64,000 bases of DNA. It comes from Perkinsus chesapeaki (lineage: Eukaryota > Perkinsozoa > Perkinsida > Perkinsidae). The stretch lies in assembly GCA_013115145.1 (NCBI GenBank), contig JAAPAO010000138.1:1-64000 (forward strand), read 5' to 3'. The notes under the pieces are model-generated. The model had not been told where the DNA came from, searched no databases, and saw nothing but the letters and a program-made list of their open reading frames with translations. Both the position numbers and the translations under genes were made by a program. Of the stretch, positions 1-12,500 are shown piece by piece. Numbering within the stretch: the stretch's first letter is position 1; each line of letters starts with the position of its first letter.

Positions 1-70
1 AGAACCCGGGCATCGATCCCGGTGCCTCTCGCTTGCTAAGCGAGCGCTCTACCATTTGAGCTAGTCCCCC
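1..70 (-). tRNA. tRNA-Ala (AGC), 3' end cut by window edge
   Basis: Read on the minus strand this begins GGGGGAC and matches the complete alanine tRNA at 24965-25037, with an AGC anticodon in a TTAGCAA loop. Only the last three bases (C71, C72 and the discriminator A) fall outside the window. G3 faces U70, the alanine identity pair. There is no intron. It is transcribed away from the tRNA-Ile at 470-543. Confidence 0.93.
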
Positions 71-469
71 ATATTTTTAAAGATCTGTAACGGACTCAGC
101 CGCATTCACGAGAGAGAAAGCGTAGGCTCACAAGCAAACGTATCGTGTGATGAGCTTTGGAAAGAACCGTGACCATGATTCCTATGATCCATCTGCCAAG
201 GTTCGCGCTTTTGAGCATGCGTGCTAGGGCGAGCGCGGCTGCCACTCCGGCACGGCAACTGGGGAACAGTGCTGCCCACTTCCTCACTACTGCTCTCACT
301 AACCCCCCAGACTAGCGTAATCTACGGAAAATCTCAGGGGAAGACATGTCCATTTGAGATAATAAATGTCGCTGTGCTAGTAAGGATCGCAGTCCAGACT
401 CTTCATCGTCAGTAACGATGAATCTATTTCTGGACTGGTCGGAACAGACCTGCCGTCTTAGGTATTAAC
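71..469. other. spacer between divergent tRNA genes
   Basis: No coding or RNA gene recognised. Open frames here are short, unspliced and overlap one another. The segment separates tRNA-Ala (-) and tRNA-Ile (+), so it should hold their upstream regions. By eye it does not resemble the spacer between the convergent tRNA copies at 25038-25275. Confidence 0.5.
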
Positions 470-543
470 GGTCGTTTAGCTCAGTCGGTTAGAGCTTCGT
501 GCTAATAACGCGAGGGTCGCAGGTTCGAGCCCTGCATCGACCA
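470..543 (+). tRNA. tRNA-Ile (AAT)
   Basis: A full cloverleaf can be drawn: anticodon stem TCGTG/CGCGA closing the loop CTAATAA (anticodon AAT), a D-arm with GGTTAGAGC, and a T-arm with GGTTCGAGCCC. The acceptor stem GGTCGTT pairs with ATCGACC except for a U:U mismatch at 6-67, which all three intact copies in this window share. Base 26 is T here and A in the other two copies. There is no intron. Confidence 0.95.
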
Positions 544-761
544 TTTAGTTTTGTGTCCTGTCCCAGGGGTCAGACTATATTCGAATCGATCGTTCCCTGT
601 CAGGTTCTACCTGGATATCGCGCTCCCATACGTCGTGGACAGCGATAGAGCGAAGGCTCGATTCGATAAGAAGTTTCAGAGGTTGTCAATCACGTTTCCC
701 GTAACAGGTGAGATCATACTGTTTCTAGAGGGATAGTAGAGTAGCATGGTAATCGAATGGA

Positions 762-2227
762 ATGGCAGGCAATAAGGCACGTGGGACCACGGAAGGCGTT
801 GACGCCGCCCCCTCCACAACCCGTGAGGAAATCCCTGAGCAAAACGCACAAACCGACTCCATCGAAGATGTAGAGGAACAGGGGGATGCGCAAAGCGGTC
901 CTGTGGATGCCGCTGCGAGTGATGAAATTGAGGGGCCACGAGAATCGGCCGCGGAGAGTCGTGCGGAGTTCATTGAAGCTCAAAGGGGTACCGCAGAAGA
1001 AGATGAACCGGTGAAAGCGGCGGAAGTAATTGAAATTGGATTCGATTCCGCAGAGGCAGGAGCCGTGGTTGAAAACAACGCTAATGTTGACTTCGTAGCA
1101 TCCGACGCCTTCGATGGTCCGCGGCCGGGGTATTATTATGGTAGCGGTCCAGAGGGTTTGGGCTACCACAGCGACCCGCAGTCTGCGAGGGCTCGGGAGG
1201 TAGTCACAGAGCATACTGGATCGCCCGGAATTAGTTTATCAACCACGAATTTGATTGAGACGGTTAAGGAAGAGGAATTCGAGGGAAACGAGGAAGAGGT
1301 CGATTCTCAAGTTGCGGCACCTCTAGCAGAGATGCTCCCAGAGGTCTGCCTTCTATGTGAAGAGTCGATGAGCAGCAGCGCTACCTTAGCCGTGACGAGA
1401 GAGAGACAAACCTGGTTGAACGTGATGTTGAGTATTGGACTTCCAGCGGCTGAAGCAAACGAACGCTTTGTGAGGGCTCATATCCGAGAGTTACGGCCGC
1501 GGTGGCTCCGGATTGAAGTGGACACAGACGCCAGGCGTCGACATCGTGAGACGTTCCATTTCCATGGGTCGGTTGATGTGAAGCAAGGGGTTTACACTGA
1601 GCTGTCCCACGGCGGGAAAGAGATGATACTGGTGCTTGCCAAGGCTCAGAAGGGTGAAGAATGGGATGGTGGGATAGCCAGCAAGGCTGACGGTCTTACT
1701 CAGGAGGACACACACTCCGGTAATTGACGTACTGTTAGCAACATCGATGTTTTTGATCAGTTGTTGTCGAGCCAGGGTTGGCGAAGTCCGGTGAAGGTGA
1801 GGCTGCAATTAGTGTGCCGGAAGACCCAAACCACGCTGAGCGAGGTAACGCTATACGCATGTCTACTGTTCTTAACGAGTGGTTCCAAAAAATATGCTGT
1901 AGCTTAGAGCGTCAGTGCTCCGCCTTTTCAGACGAATCAGACCAAGCGGGCACGAACGAGCTGGACGTGGAACCTTCAAACCAGAAAGCCCCGGAAGAGT
2001 CGAACCCAGCTGCGGCATTGCTTGGTCAAAGCCTCCGGCTAAGATCGACATTACATTGGGTTTTGCTGTGAGCATGAACGTGGGCACTCCCTTCTTCTAG
2101 TGTGTTGGTGCTGTTGTCGTTGAGTATCATACAGTTTCATTTTCGGGTCTGTCAGTGCAGTCTCCAGTGTCGTGCTAATAACGCTAGACTCGCAGGTTCG
2201 AGCCATGCATCGCCCATATGGGTTTAG
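762..2227 (+). CDS. acidic protein with CS-like region and C-terminal membrane anchor (unidentified)
   Basis: Three exons: 762-1719, 1761-2067 and 2101-2227, with introns of 41 and 33 nt that keep one frame. The first ~200 residues are strongly acidic and low in complexity. Residues ~245-315 alternate hydrophobic strands around FHFHGSVDVKQGVYTEL and end in EEW, a layout reminiscent of a CS (p23/NudC) domain, but this is weak. The second intron is supported because splicing creates the hydrophobic stretch LHWVLLVLLLSLSIIQF, a plausible tail anchor, where the unspliced frame would stop. The final ~20 codons are read from a degenerate tRNA-Ile (see that entry). A protein ending near 2071 without the second splice is the alternative. 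The function is not known. Confidence 0.55.
2170..2216 (+). pseudogene. degenerate tRNA-Ile 3' half
   Basis: The sequence TCGTGCTAATAACG followed by CGCAGGTTCGAGCC and CATCG matches the tRNA-Ile at 470-543 from the anticodon stem to the 3' end, with several substitutions. The D-arm and the 5' acceptor strand are absent. It lies inside the predicted last exon of the preceding gene. Confidence 0.8.
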
Positions 2228-3144
2228 CATACGTTCTTTGTTGGTTTCCGTGCCTAAGGCGCACACTGATTTGGACATGTCACCTTAAGACTGGCTACTA
2301 GCCAAACTCTAGCATTAGGCCTCAGTTAATCAGTGGAATTTGAGTTGATGATGTCTCTGACTACGTTAATGAAACAAAAACAATGAATTCACCGAAAATG
2401 TTATAAGCCTTTACGTTAGTGTTGGCATTAGCCGGCTGGGCAATCTACCAATGAACCGGACAGTTGAAGGCCCCAGTTTCACTCCGTCTACGGCAAACTC
2501 TGTTCGTTACGCGACTGAGATAATCGGGGTTCACGAGGACCTTTCGAGTGGGATTCACCACAATTGGTTCACCGTTGTTTACCATTGCGAAAATGAGTAG
2601 CAGACTGCTTGTGGAGTCGCGTCCTCATGGGTTACTGTCTACTCTCGACCGGTTGTGGGGCTCCCACACTGATAACATGAGTTAATCCTACTCATACTCT
2701 AAGATGTGCTCAGTCTCTGGCAGGCAGAGGCATCTGCTAGAATTACTCTTCCCGAGTGTTCGCCGCCCACCTGTGTCCCACCATTTGTGAACGGGGACAT
2801 GATTTTGTGCGCATGTTGGACTCGCCGATTCGCGCAGCTGATTCGTAATCTGTCGCTCACTCGGAAATCAGTCGTAGATGAAGAAGATGCCCGGGTCGTC
2901 AATGCTATTCTCAAGATTCTCATTTTGGATGGTGTTGTGAGGGAGGGGGGCCAAATCCTACTCCATGCCCCCTCTACAGTGCTGCTATTTGAATTCTCGC
3001 AAACTTAAGATCACGATATCTTTTTGCTTTCCAGAGCCTTTGCGGCATATCTCTGTTCTCCGGTCGGGGAATTATGCCGGCAGTTGCGAGCCTCCGTGGT
3101 ATATAGGAGCTTATTGAGGTGGTGTTAGTTCTTCGTTTAAGGCA
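2228..3144. other. intergenic, nothing recognised
   Basis: The longest open frame (2706-3008, +, about 100 codons) has no recognisable domain and no supporting splice context. I do not call it a gene. Confidence 0.45.
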
Positions 3145-5144
3145 ATGAGCTTATCGTTGGTCCTTCTGAGCGCAGACGATAGCTCTCCGGCGAGCTTCAA
3201 GAAATACCTTCGACCCTCGAACTTGGTGCCTAGCTGGAAGCAGTGCCGTAAGGCGGTGAAGAGAGCTATCGGTGAGACCGCCACAGCTCCGCTTGAGGTC
3301 GAGTTGCCTCTCCCCACCAGTCCAGGCGATTTCGACTGGCGTACCTATGTGGCCAACCACGAGTGGTGTGATGAACTCCTGCGTTATGGGGGCCTCACTC
3401 GAGCAACATGTCGAAGACATCGAAAGACGAAGGATTACCATCTATTCCTCTTCGGTGTGGATGGCTCCAGTTTTATGGTCACTACCAATACTCTCAGAAG
3501 GGTAGATACCAGTGGAAATGAGAGGGTCATCAAGTACAGCGATAAGGCAGTGAAGATAGCGTTCCGAGAGGCTCTCGAGGGTATTCGCAAGGGAGCTAAG
3601 CGCGGAGCACCGGGGGAGTCGGAGGGCCTAGTGGCGCAATTTAACGCTTCAATACGGGACATGATGGCTGATTTCATAAAGGACGTTATCATTGGCGTCC
3701 CGTTGGGAAGCCCGAAAAGTTCCGATTGGGTGAAGCTGGTCGATAATCCTGAAGTGATAAAGGTGGAGGAGGATGATAGGATGATACCTAAACTGGTTGA
3801 CACAGTAAGCTGGGTTCGATCATCGCTGGCGCTGTATCAGCGATGTTGGACAACAAGTTATACTTTCCTTCGTCAGGATCTGCAGGCTCGCTGGGTCGAA
3901 TATGTTCGAGCGAACTTTAAGATTATGAGGATGAGTCAGACCCAAGCTGAAAGGCTCGGTCAATTGAAGAATGACAACGCTCAGGCAGCATCGAACACTG
4001 AGGATCTGCCAGCCATGGCAGCTAAGGTAGGTTGCCTTCAGAAGTACTTCTGGTTCTGTGCGATACCGTTGGAAGCTGAAATTATTTGTGCATATTCCTG
4101 TTTTGCTTTAAGATCAGTCGCCAAGCTCCGCTACTGCCAGTTCCAAGTCTCGAAGCCAAAACCGACGTTGTTCTCGAGGCTGGCCAGAGAGTGTCCATCC
4201 GCCTTCAGCCCGGTGTGGTGTCATTCAAACCTTTCGCCTTTTTCGTTCACGTCGCAACGGATGAATGCTATGGATATATCCAGGTGTCGCAGGCTCCCTA
4301 TGATGACGAGCCTCTCCTGCAGTCAATATCACCCACTCCGACTGCAACCCAGCGGTATGAAAGCACAGATGCCGACAGGGCCCATCTGCGTAGTGACGAT
4401 GCGCGACCGAGACGCCAGTTGGCACTGGACACTCCGACTATTACCGAGGTAGCCGACATTCCCAGCCTGAGCCGCGACGAGTTCATCCTGTGCCGAATGG
4501 ATGACGGCGTCGACTACTGCGAAAATTCTACAAGTCGTGGGTGGCAGCTGAGCTGTCACGGAAATGACGATCCTCAGGAACCCTTAGTCTGGCACGGTGC
4601 GGAATTCACTCTCAAGCGATCACAGCTACAGACTTTCGGAGCACAGAAGGTTTTGCTGAGACTTCAAGAGCTTGAGGGAAATTTGAGCATTGGGCTATCT
4701 GAATGCGATGATCTCCTGTGTGTGTGCCGGCGGAAATATCCCGGTGGTAAGCAAGGGAAGAAATGTTGTCGAAAGGCCGTTGGATTCAACAGCGATGGGG
4801 TCAAGTGGAATCGGGGCAGGCCTGTTCAGATGAATACTGGCAATATACAACAGGGAGACCTCTTAGCCCTGGTACTGGTTTCCGCTGGGTCCGACAAATT
4901 CGCTCGAGTCGAAGTCGGCGTTTCACGGCATCATACCCCTGCGGTGGTCTTGCCTGTAAAACTAGAGTCAGATGCACCGGCAGGTGGCAGACTTGTATTG
5001 AGAGCTAGTGGACGCTTTACTATTGATCTCCTACTTGGCGAAGGTTCAAGTAGCGAGGCTTCCCGTGCACCTCTATGGCAGGCTCTTCCTTTGCTTAAGG
5101 AGGAGCCCGAAGCAGAGTCCGATTGTGATATGCCTGATGCTTGA
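3145..5144 (+). CDS. unidentified two-exon protein, ~640 aa
   Basis: Exons 3145-4026 and 4113-5144 join in phase 0 across an 86-nt intron with a GTAGGT donor and a pyrimidine-rich TTTTGCTTTAAG acceptor. Together they give one long frame. The N-terminal half is basic and mixed (about 300 residues). The C-terminal half has a cysteine-rich patch near LLCVCRRKYPGGKQGKKCC and strand-rich sequence around it, and it ends in an acidic tail. No signal peptide or membrane span is seen. I do not recognise the family. The length and uninterrupted frame make it very likely a real gene. Confidence 0.7.
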
Positions 5145-5647
5145 GCTGTGTCTCGTTTAGCCAAGGTTAACATTTTTGTCTCCTTCTGTGCTCACAATTG
5201 ATTCCTTGAGTCGCGACTGATTTCGCCGGTGAAGTCAGTCGCGCCTCGCAGTGGTCAGTCGTCGGAGTAGTTTAATAGTTTTATTCCAGGACCTTAAGTT
5301 GCGTTGTCAGTTAGGTCAATAGGCCGAAGCTGGGCATAACCGTTCCCGCTACTTAGTGTTACGGTCGCTCGATCACGTACTTTACACTAACCAGGTGTTC
5401 GCCGTACACTTCAGTTGTTATGGTTGACTGCTATTAACTGGCAATCATTTCACTATGACTCTGTGCCGGTAAGGCCCGTTGTATTCCTACCTAATTTAGC
5501 TAACCTATAGCTCGGATCACATAGGAGTAACCGATCAGCTCACGTTCTCGAGCATTAGCTGAGCCACGGTCAGCCAAACGTAGCTCAGGTCTGTGATGGG
5601 TTACTAATTTTCCCCGCGAGTTGAAACTTGGTCTCCACTTGACCTAA
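5145..5647. other. intergenic, nothing recognised
   Basis: No open frame of useful length and no RNA gene or repeat recognised. Confidence 0.5.
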
Positions 5648-6331
5648 ATGATCCTTCGAATCTTGCTCATCACCGTCCTGCTAGCCCCTGGTGGTATTTC
5701 CTCCCCAACACTTGCCTACGATGTGGGTAGCGTTATCGAATTGGACGTGCCGAACCGGACGATGAATCATAAGCAGGTACGAATATCTGCTCGAAAGACA
5801 GCTCACTTTCTACTTCAGTGTTCAATCTGTTACCTGCCCGCGCGGGCTGGGGCCTCCTGGCGCTGCAGCCTACAGAAACTTCCCTCAGTAGTTCTTATTC
5901 CCTTTGAGGACTCTCGGAAGGGACTGGCCCTCACTTTAGAATGCAGTGGCATGCGCTGGAGCACCTCGTGGAATGCAAGTGGGGGTTTGCCTAGTGAATT
6001 AGTGTAGTGCTTTGCCTCAGGTGCCCCGCCCTACCTCTCCAGGCTCATCTTCAGCGAATCTGATGCGGATCGCTTGCGTCTGGCACCCCCACAACAACTC
6101 ACTCTCGTCGCTATTTTTGGCATTGTCATTTGGGTCGTATTTGCATGTAGCTCCTCGCACTTCCGATCGACCGACTCCTGTAGTCCTTCTCCATGGACGG
6201 TCATTGTCCACGCACATGGCCGAATCAAAACGGCTCACGTTCCGCCAGCTTTCCGTCTCACCCAAGCGTCCCTGGATGAATTCGTGCGAAGGAACCGGCC
6301 TCAAGTCGAGTACGCCGCGATGTGTACATGA
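5648..6331 (+). CDS. small type I membrane protein (unidentified)
   Basis: Predicted exons are 5648-5776, 5819-5984 and 6021-6331. The second intron (36 nt, phase 1) is needed to pass a stop, while the first (42 nt) keeps frame with or without removal, so its splicing is only probable. The product starts with a clear signal peptide (ILRILLITVLLAPGG). It then has a cysteine-containing lumenal region of about 100 residues, a single membrane span (LVAIFGIVIWVVFA) and a cytosolic tail of about 65 residues. I do not recognise the family. It lies just upstream of the TMTC-like gene on the same strand. Both would enter the ER, but a shared role is only a guess. Confidence 0.55.
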
Positions 6332-6504
6332 GGAACTTTTGCTGCATGACGTCGTACAATAGTAGTTGTCGATAACTCCGAGTCAGATATAGCTTTCCTG
6401 GCTCGAGAGCATCCTCGTTTCATCCATCCCCGGTGATATGTTAACATTCTCAATCCAGCCCGGGGTGCCTAGGGAGCTTCCACCACAACAGACTCAATCA
6501 TTTG

Positions 6505-9256
6505 ATGGTGAAGTCACAAAAGCCCCCGCTGTCACCCGCCGTCCTCGCCTCATGCACGGATGATCTTGAGAGCTTTAAGAAGATGCTCAAAGAGCACAGC
6601 TCGTCGATTCGACAGCACGACACACGCCGCGACATATCGAATCAGCCTCCCAAGCGAGACAGGTTCACGGCACTGCTGGGCGTCATCCTCATAGTTAGTC
6701 TCGTGGTACCTTACTACCAGGCATTACATTTCAACTCCTATCAGAATGGCTATCACATGGATGATGTGGTTGGGGTGTAAGTAATGAAAACCCCTACTAC
6801 CCTAGTACACCATTGCGGGGCAGGTATAAAAACAAGGACGTCACAGGCTCCTCTGATGAATGGTCATGGTATAATCTCGCCAGACACGACTACTGGGGCT
6901 TGGACATGTTCTCGGGTAGCCTGCCGCGCCATTAAAAGTCATGCATGCCCATCCGAGTGGATGGAGCCCCAGGCTCGCTTCCGTGCAAGCTGCGCTCCTT
7001 TCAGGCGAATGGACGCACAAGTCGTTCCGGCCAGTGACAACGCTCACATTTAGACTTAATTATCTTCTCTCCGGTCTGGACACGTCCATGTTTCATCTTA
7101 CGAACATCCTTTTGCACTCGATCGCCTCTATTCTCGTCATACCTGTTGGCACCTCCGTAATGAAGATGAACCTCCGGTGAGCAACTGGAAGATGTTTCAT
7201 TCCGCCAAGGTTATTCCTCTCAGCGAATCGACACTCTGTAGCATACTGTTTGCCGTCCACCCTGTTCACACTGAGTCCATACTCTACCTGGTTGGTAGGG
7301 CAGATGTCCTGTGCCTCTGTCTAATGCTCGTGGGTATTCTTGCATGGGAACGTGACTGGAGGCTCTCCGCGTGGCTTCTGGTAACGGAATTCGGTTCTGC
7401 CGCCTCGATAGGAGCTTCCATCACTATTTTCAGGCTATCCTGGCGGGTCTCTCCAAGGAACTGGGTTTCATGCTCTTCGGTGTGTACGTAGCCCAGGATC
7501 TACTCTTAAAACATATCCGAGGCCGCACCATTCTTAATCTAGCCATCGGGATTGGAGTGATGGCTTTGAGGCATTGGTATGTCCGAGGTGGAATTTCCGC
7601 AGACTTTGCCGGTCTACCTTCCAGGTACACGGAAGGTTCTGCGTTGAGAATGTCCCCGCAAGACAATCCGATTGCATTTGAATCTGATGCTACCGGCCGG
7701 CGCCTTTCTTTCTCTTTGATTCACGGGGAGTACGCTGAGCTATCCTACGCTATTCAGCTTTTTTCCACTCTATAGATACATGAGGCTGCTGGTATTCCCG
7801 AGGTTTCTTTGCTATGACTACTCTCTGGATACTTTACCGCTGATGTGCGAGTTCGGCGATGTGCGATTCCTCGTTGCTCTCACCGCGTAATTCCCCAGTC
7901 ACGCACTCACAAGCTAATTGTTGGGGCACCTGCCCCTCGCAGTTACACCACAGTGGCGTCCACTGCAAGCCTTGCTTTGGCTTTGAACCTGCGTGGCGTC
8001 GTCCTTGCTGGAGCATTCTTCCTACTGTCCTTCGTTCCGATGTCCAATGTCCTTTTCCCTGTCGGTATGTGGGATGATACGCAGCTCCGCAGTGGCCATG
8101 TTGCCTCAGGCACGGTTGTCGGTGAACGCCTGCTTTATATTCCATCATTCGGTTTTTTGGCGGTACTGTGTGGCATAATTCCTAAGAAGTTTCACATAGC
8201 AATGTTGCTCGTATGGGGTTTGATGTTGGTACGCACGATTAAGCGCGTCGATGACTGGAAGACTGCCGATCACCTCACCCTTGTAGACGGGTATACTACC
8301 CAACTCGGTTATAGTTGATTCCTTCGACTGGTCAGATATGCTAACCTCAAATCTGCTAAGACTCAGTTCAACCTCGGCGTTCGCTATTTCTCCACGGGCG
8401 ACGTAAATTGATTCGCTCAAGAAGCCAGTCGGACAATCTAATCAGTTCGATAATGCCATGGCTGCATTCGAGAGAAGCTGGAGGTCTGACCCAGAAGAGA
8501 GAGATGCGATAGCTTTCTGGCGGGCCGGACAGATTGAAATTATTCGTGGAAACTTTGCCAGAGCACGCGAACTCCTGACTGGTAGCCTCAGTTCGTAACC
8601 ACGAGACTTGTAAAAAAATCTTAAGGTGCCACAACCAAGTACGGTGCCAAACTAATGGTTAAAGAGGAAGAGGTCTTTCACGATGCAGCGGTGGCGTGCT
8701 TTCATGATAACAGGAGGATCGAGGAGGCCATGTGTGTTTCTATAATAAGCTTTGCTACTATAACGACATTCTTAGGTATTATATGACAGCTGCTCTGACT
8801 CTCAATCGAGACTTTCCCAAAGCACTCAACAACCTGGGGTGCATTCAATGGGCAGCTGGTGACAGAGAAATGGCGTTGAACGCGGTAGCCGAGGCTGCAG
8901 AATCTGCGGTGGACAACGTCATTTATTGGGGAAATCTGTGGGCCCTCAGCGAGCTCGTAAGTGTGATCCTGGTCGAGAGAAAGCCTTCCCGAATAATATC
9001 GTACTGGTCAAGCGGGTTCTAAGGTTTATAAAATTCCTTGTCAAATTTCCCTAATGCTTATTCGACTTCTGTCGTGTGAATCCATAGACGAGAACACCAC
9101 TTTATCCATCAGGGAAGATTTCGGTCTCGTATGTCTCAGGCCGGTTATCTAGATGTTGCTCAAGTTGCCAAAGCACGAGCCTTGGATATTCAAGCAGACT
9201 TCGTACCGAATAGTGATTGTACATGGGAATTCATGCCTGACAAGGGAGGTCCTTAA
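6505..9256 (+). CDS. TMTC-like O-mannosyltransferase with TPR repeats
   Basis: Thirteen exons (6505-6776, 6824-6915, 7005-7176, 7224-7380, 7434-7729, 7776-7886, 7943-8064, 8110-8290, 8336-8397, 8429-8581, 8626-8731, 8776-8956, 9140-9256) sum to 2022 nt, a whole number of codons. The N-terminal half is multipass and carries TMTC signatures: MDD in the first lumenal loop, THKSFRPVTTLTFRLNY, AVHPVHTESILYLVGRADV, and FPVGTVVGERLLYIPS. The C-terminal half has TPR-like repeats (NLGVRYFSTGD, RDFPKALNNLGCIQWAAGD). TMTC enzymes are ER GT-C glycosyltransferases that O-mannosylate cadherin-type domains, and the protist target is unknown. The 8398-8428 intron appears to use a GC donor, because the nearby GT breaks the frame. 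The last intron (183 nt) is the least certain junction. Confidence 0.88.
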
Positions 9257-9593
9257 AAGTTACACCAGTGTTGTGTTGCTTTCGAAGTCAAGTTCTCTGA
9301 ATCCTACGCACGAGTCGTGGAGGAGCATTGCCCGACGTGCTACTCCACAGAATATGTGCCAGGCTCCGATTTTGTGATGGACGGGAGTCGAGCGAGTGCA
9401 GCCTTACACTTAAAATGTGTAGCGTTTGCTGTCTTGTATACCAGACCGTGTGTTGCGCAAATATGTTTATACGTTCTTCACTCAATAACGTCAGAGGAGA
9501 GAAAATGTGATGAAGAGGTGGTGTCCATGGAGAACACAGGAACAACAAGATCTCCAAGATTATTACGGACCCATTCCCTCGGAGGTACAGTAT
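9257..9593. other. short convergent intergenic stretch
   Basis: Lies between the TMTC-like gene (+) and the hexosaminidase (-). Small frames here are antisense or unsupported. Nothing is called. Confidence 0.5.
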
Positions 9594-12500
9594 TCATTCA
9601 ACCACACCGTTCTCCTGGCCGAGAGCTTGACACTCGGAGGGAAACGGCACAAGTTTCACATAAGAAACCTCGCCACTGGGACTGGACGACAATCCAGGGC
9701 CAGCACGCAATGTACAAAGAGAGCTCTGTTCGCATGTGATCCCCTCGCAGGAGGGCTGTGCGCGACAGAGCTCTTCTGCCTCGGTCAGTGGCAGAGATCT
9801 CCGTTCAAAGGTCAGATTTGGTATGAATTCCCCCTCATGTACTGTGTAGCACTGAAGGAGGCCGGCATTCTTCTGAGGCTGCCCAAGACTCGTCTTCGGT
9901 GAGCAATCTGAGGTCTTGATGTAGCTGACCTCATTCGTTGGACTCGCAACCTGATACAGTATTGCACAATTTTGCATAGAGGACCACGCTACTCCATTGC
10001 CGCTGGATCTAAGGGTACATTGCCGAGAGCCAGCCTCGCACGTGATACCCGCACATTCGGCGCCAGCCCAGTAACAATCAACCGCCGCATCTTCAACTTT
10101 ACTGTATGAAACATCACCCTTTTCCGTAAAGCCCGGCAGGTATGAAGTATCACTTCGGCGATAGCAAGTATCCAAAGTCGAATTACGGAACCTGGCAAGA
10201 GAGGGTTCGAGTCGCTGCCAGCCTACCTCGTGGGAAATTTCCGTGGGGCTTCCTGTCTCACGGTCGAATTATCCGCCTATCACTTTGATGGAGTTCATCG
10301 CAGCGCGCATTAGAGTCGCACGACAACACACCGATAGCACGGAGGCTGCTGGTTACCTGTAGGGACGGGGCGAGAACTTCAACGTATACAGGGCTCACCC
10401 GTTCCAACATTGATCTTAAGAGAGGGGCGGGCATAAGGGGATCAAACCGCCACAGGGCCGCTGCATGGACGGCGGCTTTCGGGAAGATCATGCCTGCAGG
10501 ACACAGAAGGCTCGGCCGTGCTTGCGGATGTGGCAGCGGTACCAAGCAACGCTACGCCGAAAGGCTCATCCATCTCTCTTGACCACATCAACGGAGCCTT
10601 TGGCAGCATGTTCTCTCTTTGCGCAATCGAAGAATCTGCCGCCCCACATTGGAACCTGTTGGCGCTGTGATGAACTCAGAATTGAGTGAGCCGCTCAATC
10701 GAAGCACCGCTACTTCTCCAGGAACATGTCCGTCCACATAGCAGTCTCGCCTCCCAGAATCCTCTCGGGTACTCCCTCGCTCTCTCTCCGAAGGACCTAC
10801 AAACTTTAAGCTCGGCGTGCCCGCATATAGGAGCTCTCACCACGCCACTGCCTATCCACGTTCGACCTGAGTCTGGTGTGGCGAGCTCGAACGCTCCGGC
10901 ATTCCCTCGAAATATGATGGACATCGTTCGATCGGAGTGCCTCGCCTGCTCATGAATGCCCCTTTATCATTATATCTAAGACGCCCACCCATCGGCCCTT
11001 GCGTCCGGGGCAATCAATGGTACCACCGCCATCTAGATGCATCTGACAAATGTATTTCTTGAAGGCCGGTGGCGACACAGTCGACGACAAGCTGAAGAGC
11101 TCGTGGGCATTCGAAGAGGCACCTAGGACGACCGTAGCCCTACTCGCCTCACTTAAGTGGTACTTGGGCGGAATTCTGGAGGGCGCGATATGTCCCACCA
11201 ATACTCGACAAAGGGAGTGTTGGGGTAGTCCAGATAGGAGCGCTGATTGTTGGAGACGATAACGGAATGCCCTGAATTACAGCGAGTATAGAATTCTGGG
11301 CCTCGAGCATCTCACTGGTTTCCGTCATGACATCCGACGCCTTATGCTTACTCCACACTTGAATCACGGCCTCTGGAGTCTGAGAGAACGCCCGTAGAGT
11401 CCGAGGCAGCCCATGAATCTACTCCAGATGCTGCCGCATCAGCCGTTATCCCGCGCTTCCAAACCAGCTCCTCCCACGCCATCGGCTTCTTGCCCAGAGA
11501 CCGCAGATGCTCCAGAACGAACATTTCTAACTGGCAACGTGGAAAAGGCGATGACTCATACTTGTCAAGGTTTCCGCACAGAGCAGCTTACGGAAATGAT
11601 GTTATCCATGTTGCAGAGGCCAACAGGCTCAGTCTCATCAGCGCCAATGTGGAAATATTTGTCGGGGAAAAGCGATGCCAATGCGGTTAGAAGACGGCCA
11701 AGGACCTGCTCGCAACTACTTTGACTAACTCGCCGACCCTTCCGCTGACATCTCGTGTCATCCCTTCTTGGTCATCGTAAAGTTTCGTTGCATCCTGTGC
11801 ATGGCGAGCACCGGAAGACCGACAGAACTGCATGCCGGCACCCTCTAGCGCCTCCAGGGACTGATCCAAGCCCTGGCGACTAGCATCGGATGCCGGAATG
11901 CTACGTTCACGTGCCCCGGAACGTCGACTTCTGGTACTACTCGCACTCCTCTGAGGCGTGCGTATTGTATAAACTCCGCAACTTCCTGCAGGGTCCATCG
12001 TTCGCCCTGGAGAGAGAGTCTGGTAGTAGCGATCCAGCCGCTACGTGGAGGTCTCACGTCCTGTCCGAGGGAATTATGAAAGCCCGGCACCTCGATGGCG
12101 AAGCGACAAAAATCATTCAAGTGAAGATGGATCACATTGAGCCTGCTAGCTGCCATACCGTCAATGATGTCCATGGCTAACGAAAGCGGGATGAATCTGG
12201 GCAAGGAAGAAGGAAACAGCGAAAACGTGAAGGGTGCACCTCCTGCCCATGTCAAGCATGAGGCCTCGCCAACCGTATTCTGGGCCATCGATTACTGACA
12301 TTGTGTCCCATGGCGCACTGCCTCGGATGAATAGCTTCCACACTGTATCGAGACCATAGAGAGCACCGAATCTGGTAATGCTGATCGGAGCACCACGACA
12401 GACTTCCTTCCTTACACCGTTCGTGATATAATGACACAACCTTCCTCCGAGCAGTTGAGCTCGAAACTTTCGTCCACTCCGAATTGCAATGTAGAAGTCC

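Noticed and set aside
2706-3008. 100-codon plus frame between genes
   Set aside because: No domain, no signal peptide, no splice support, and overlapped by an equal frame on the other strand.
10950-11201. ATVVLGASSNAHE taken at first as the GH20 LGGEa.lW motif
   Set aside because: A much better match, ILGGETAMWTD, lies downstream near 10.74 kb in a spliced frame.
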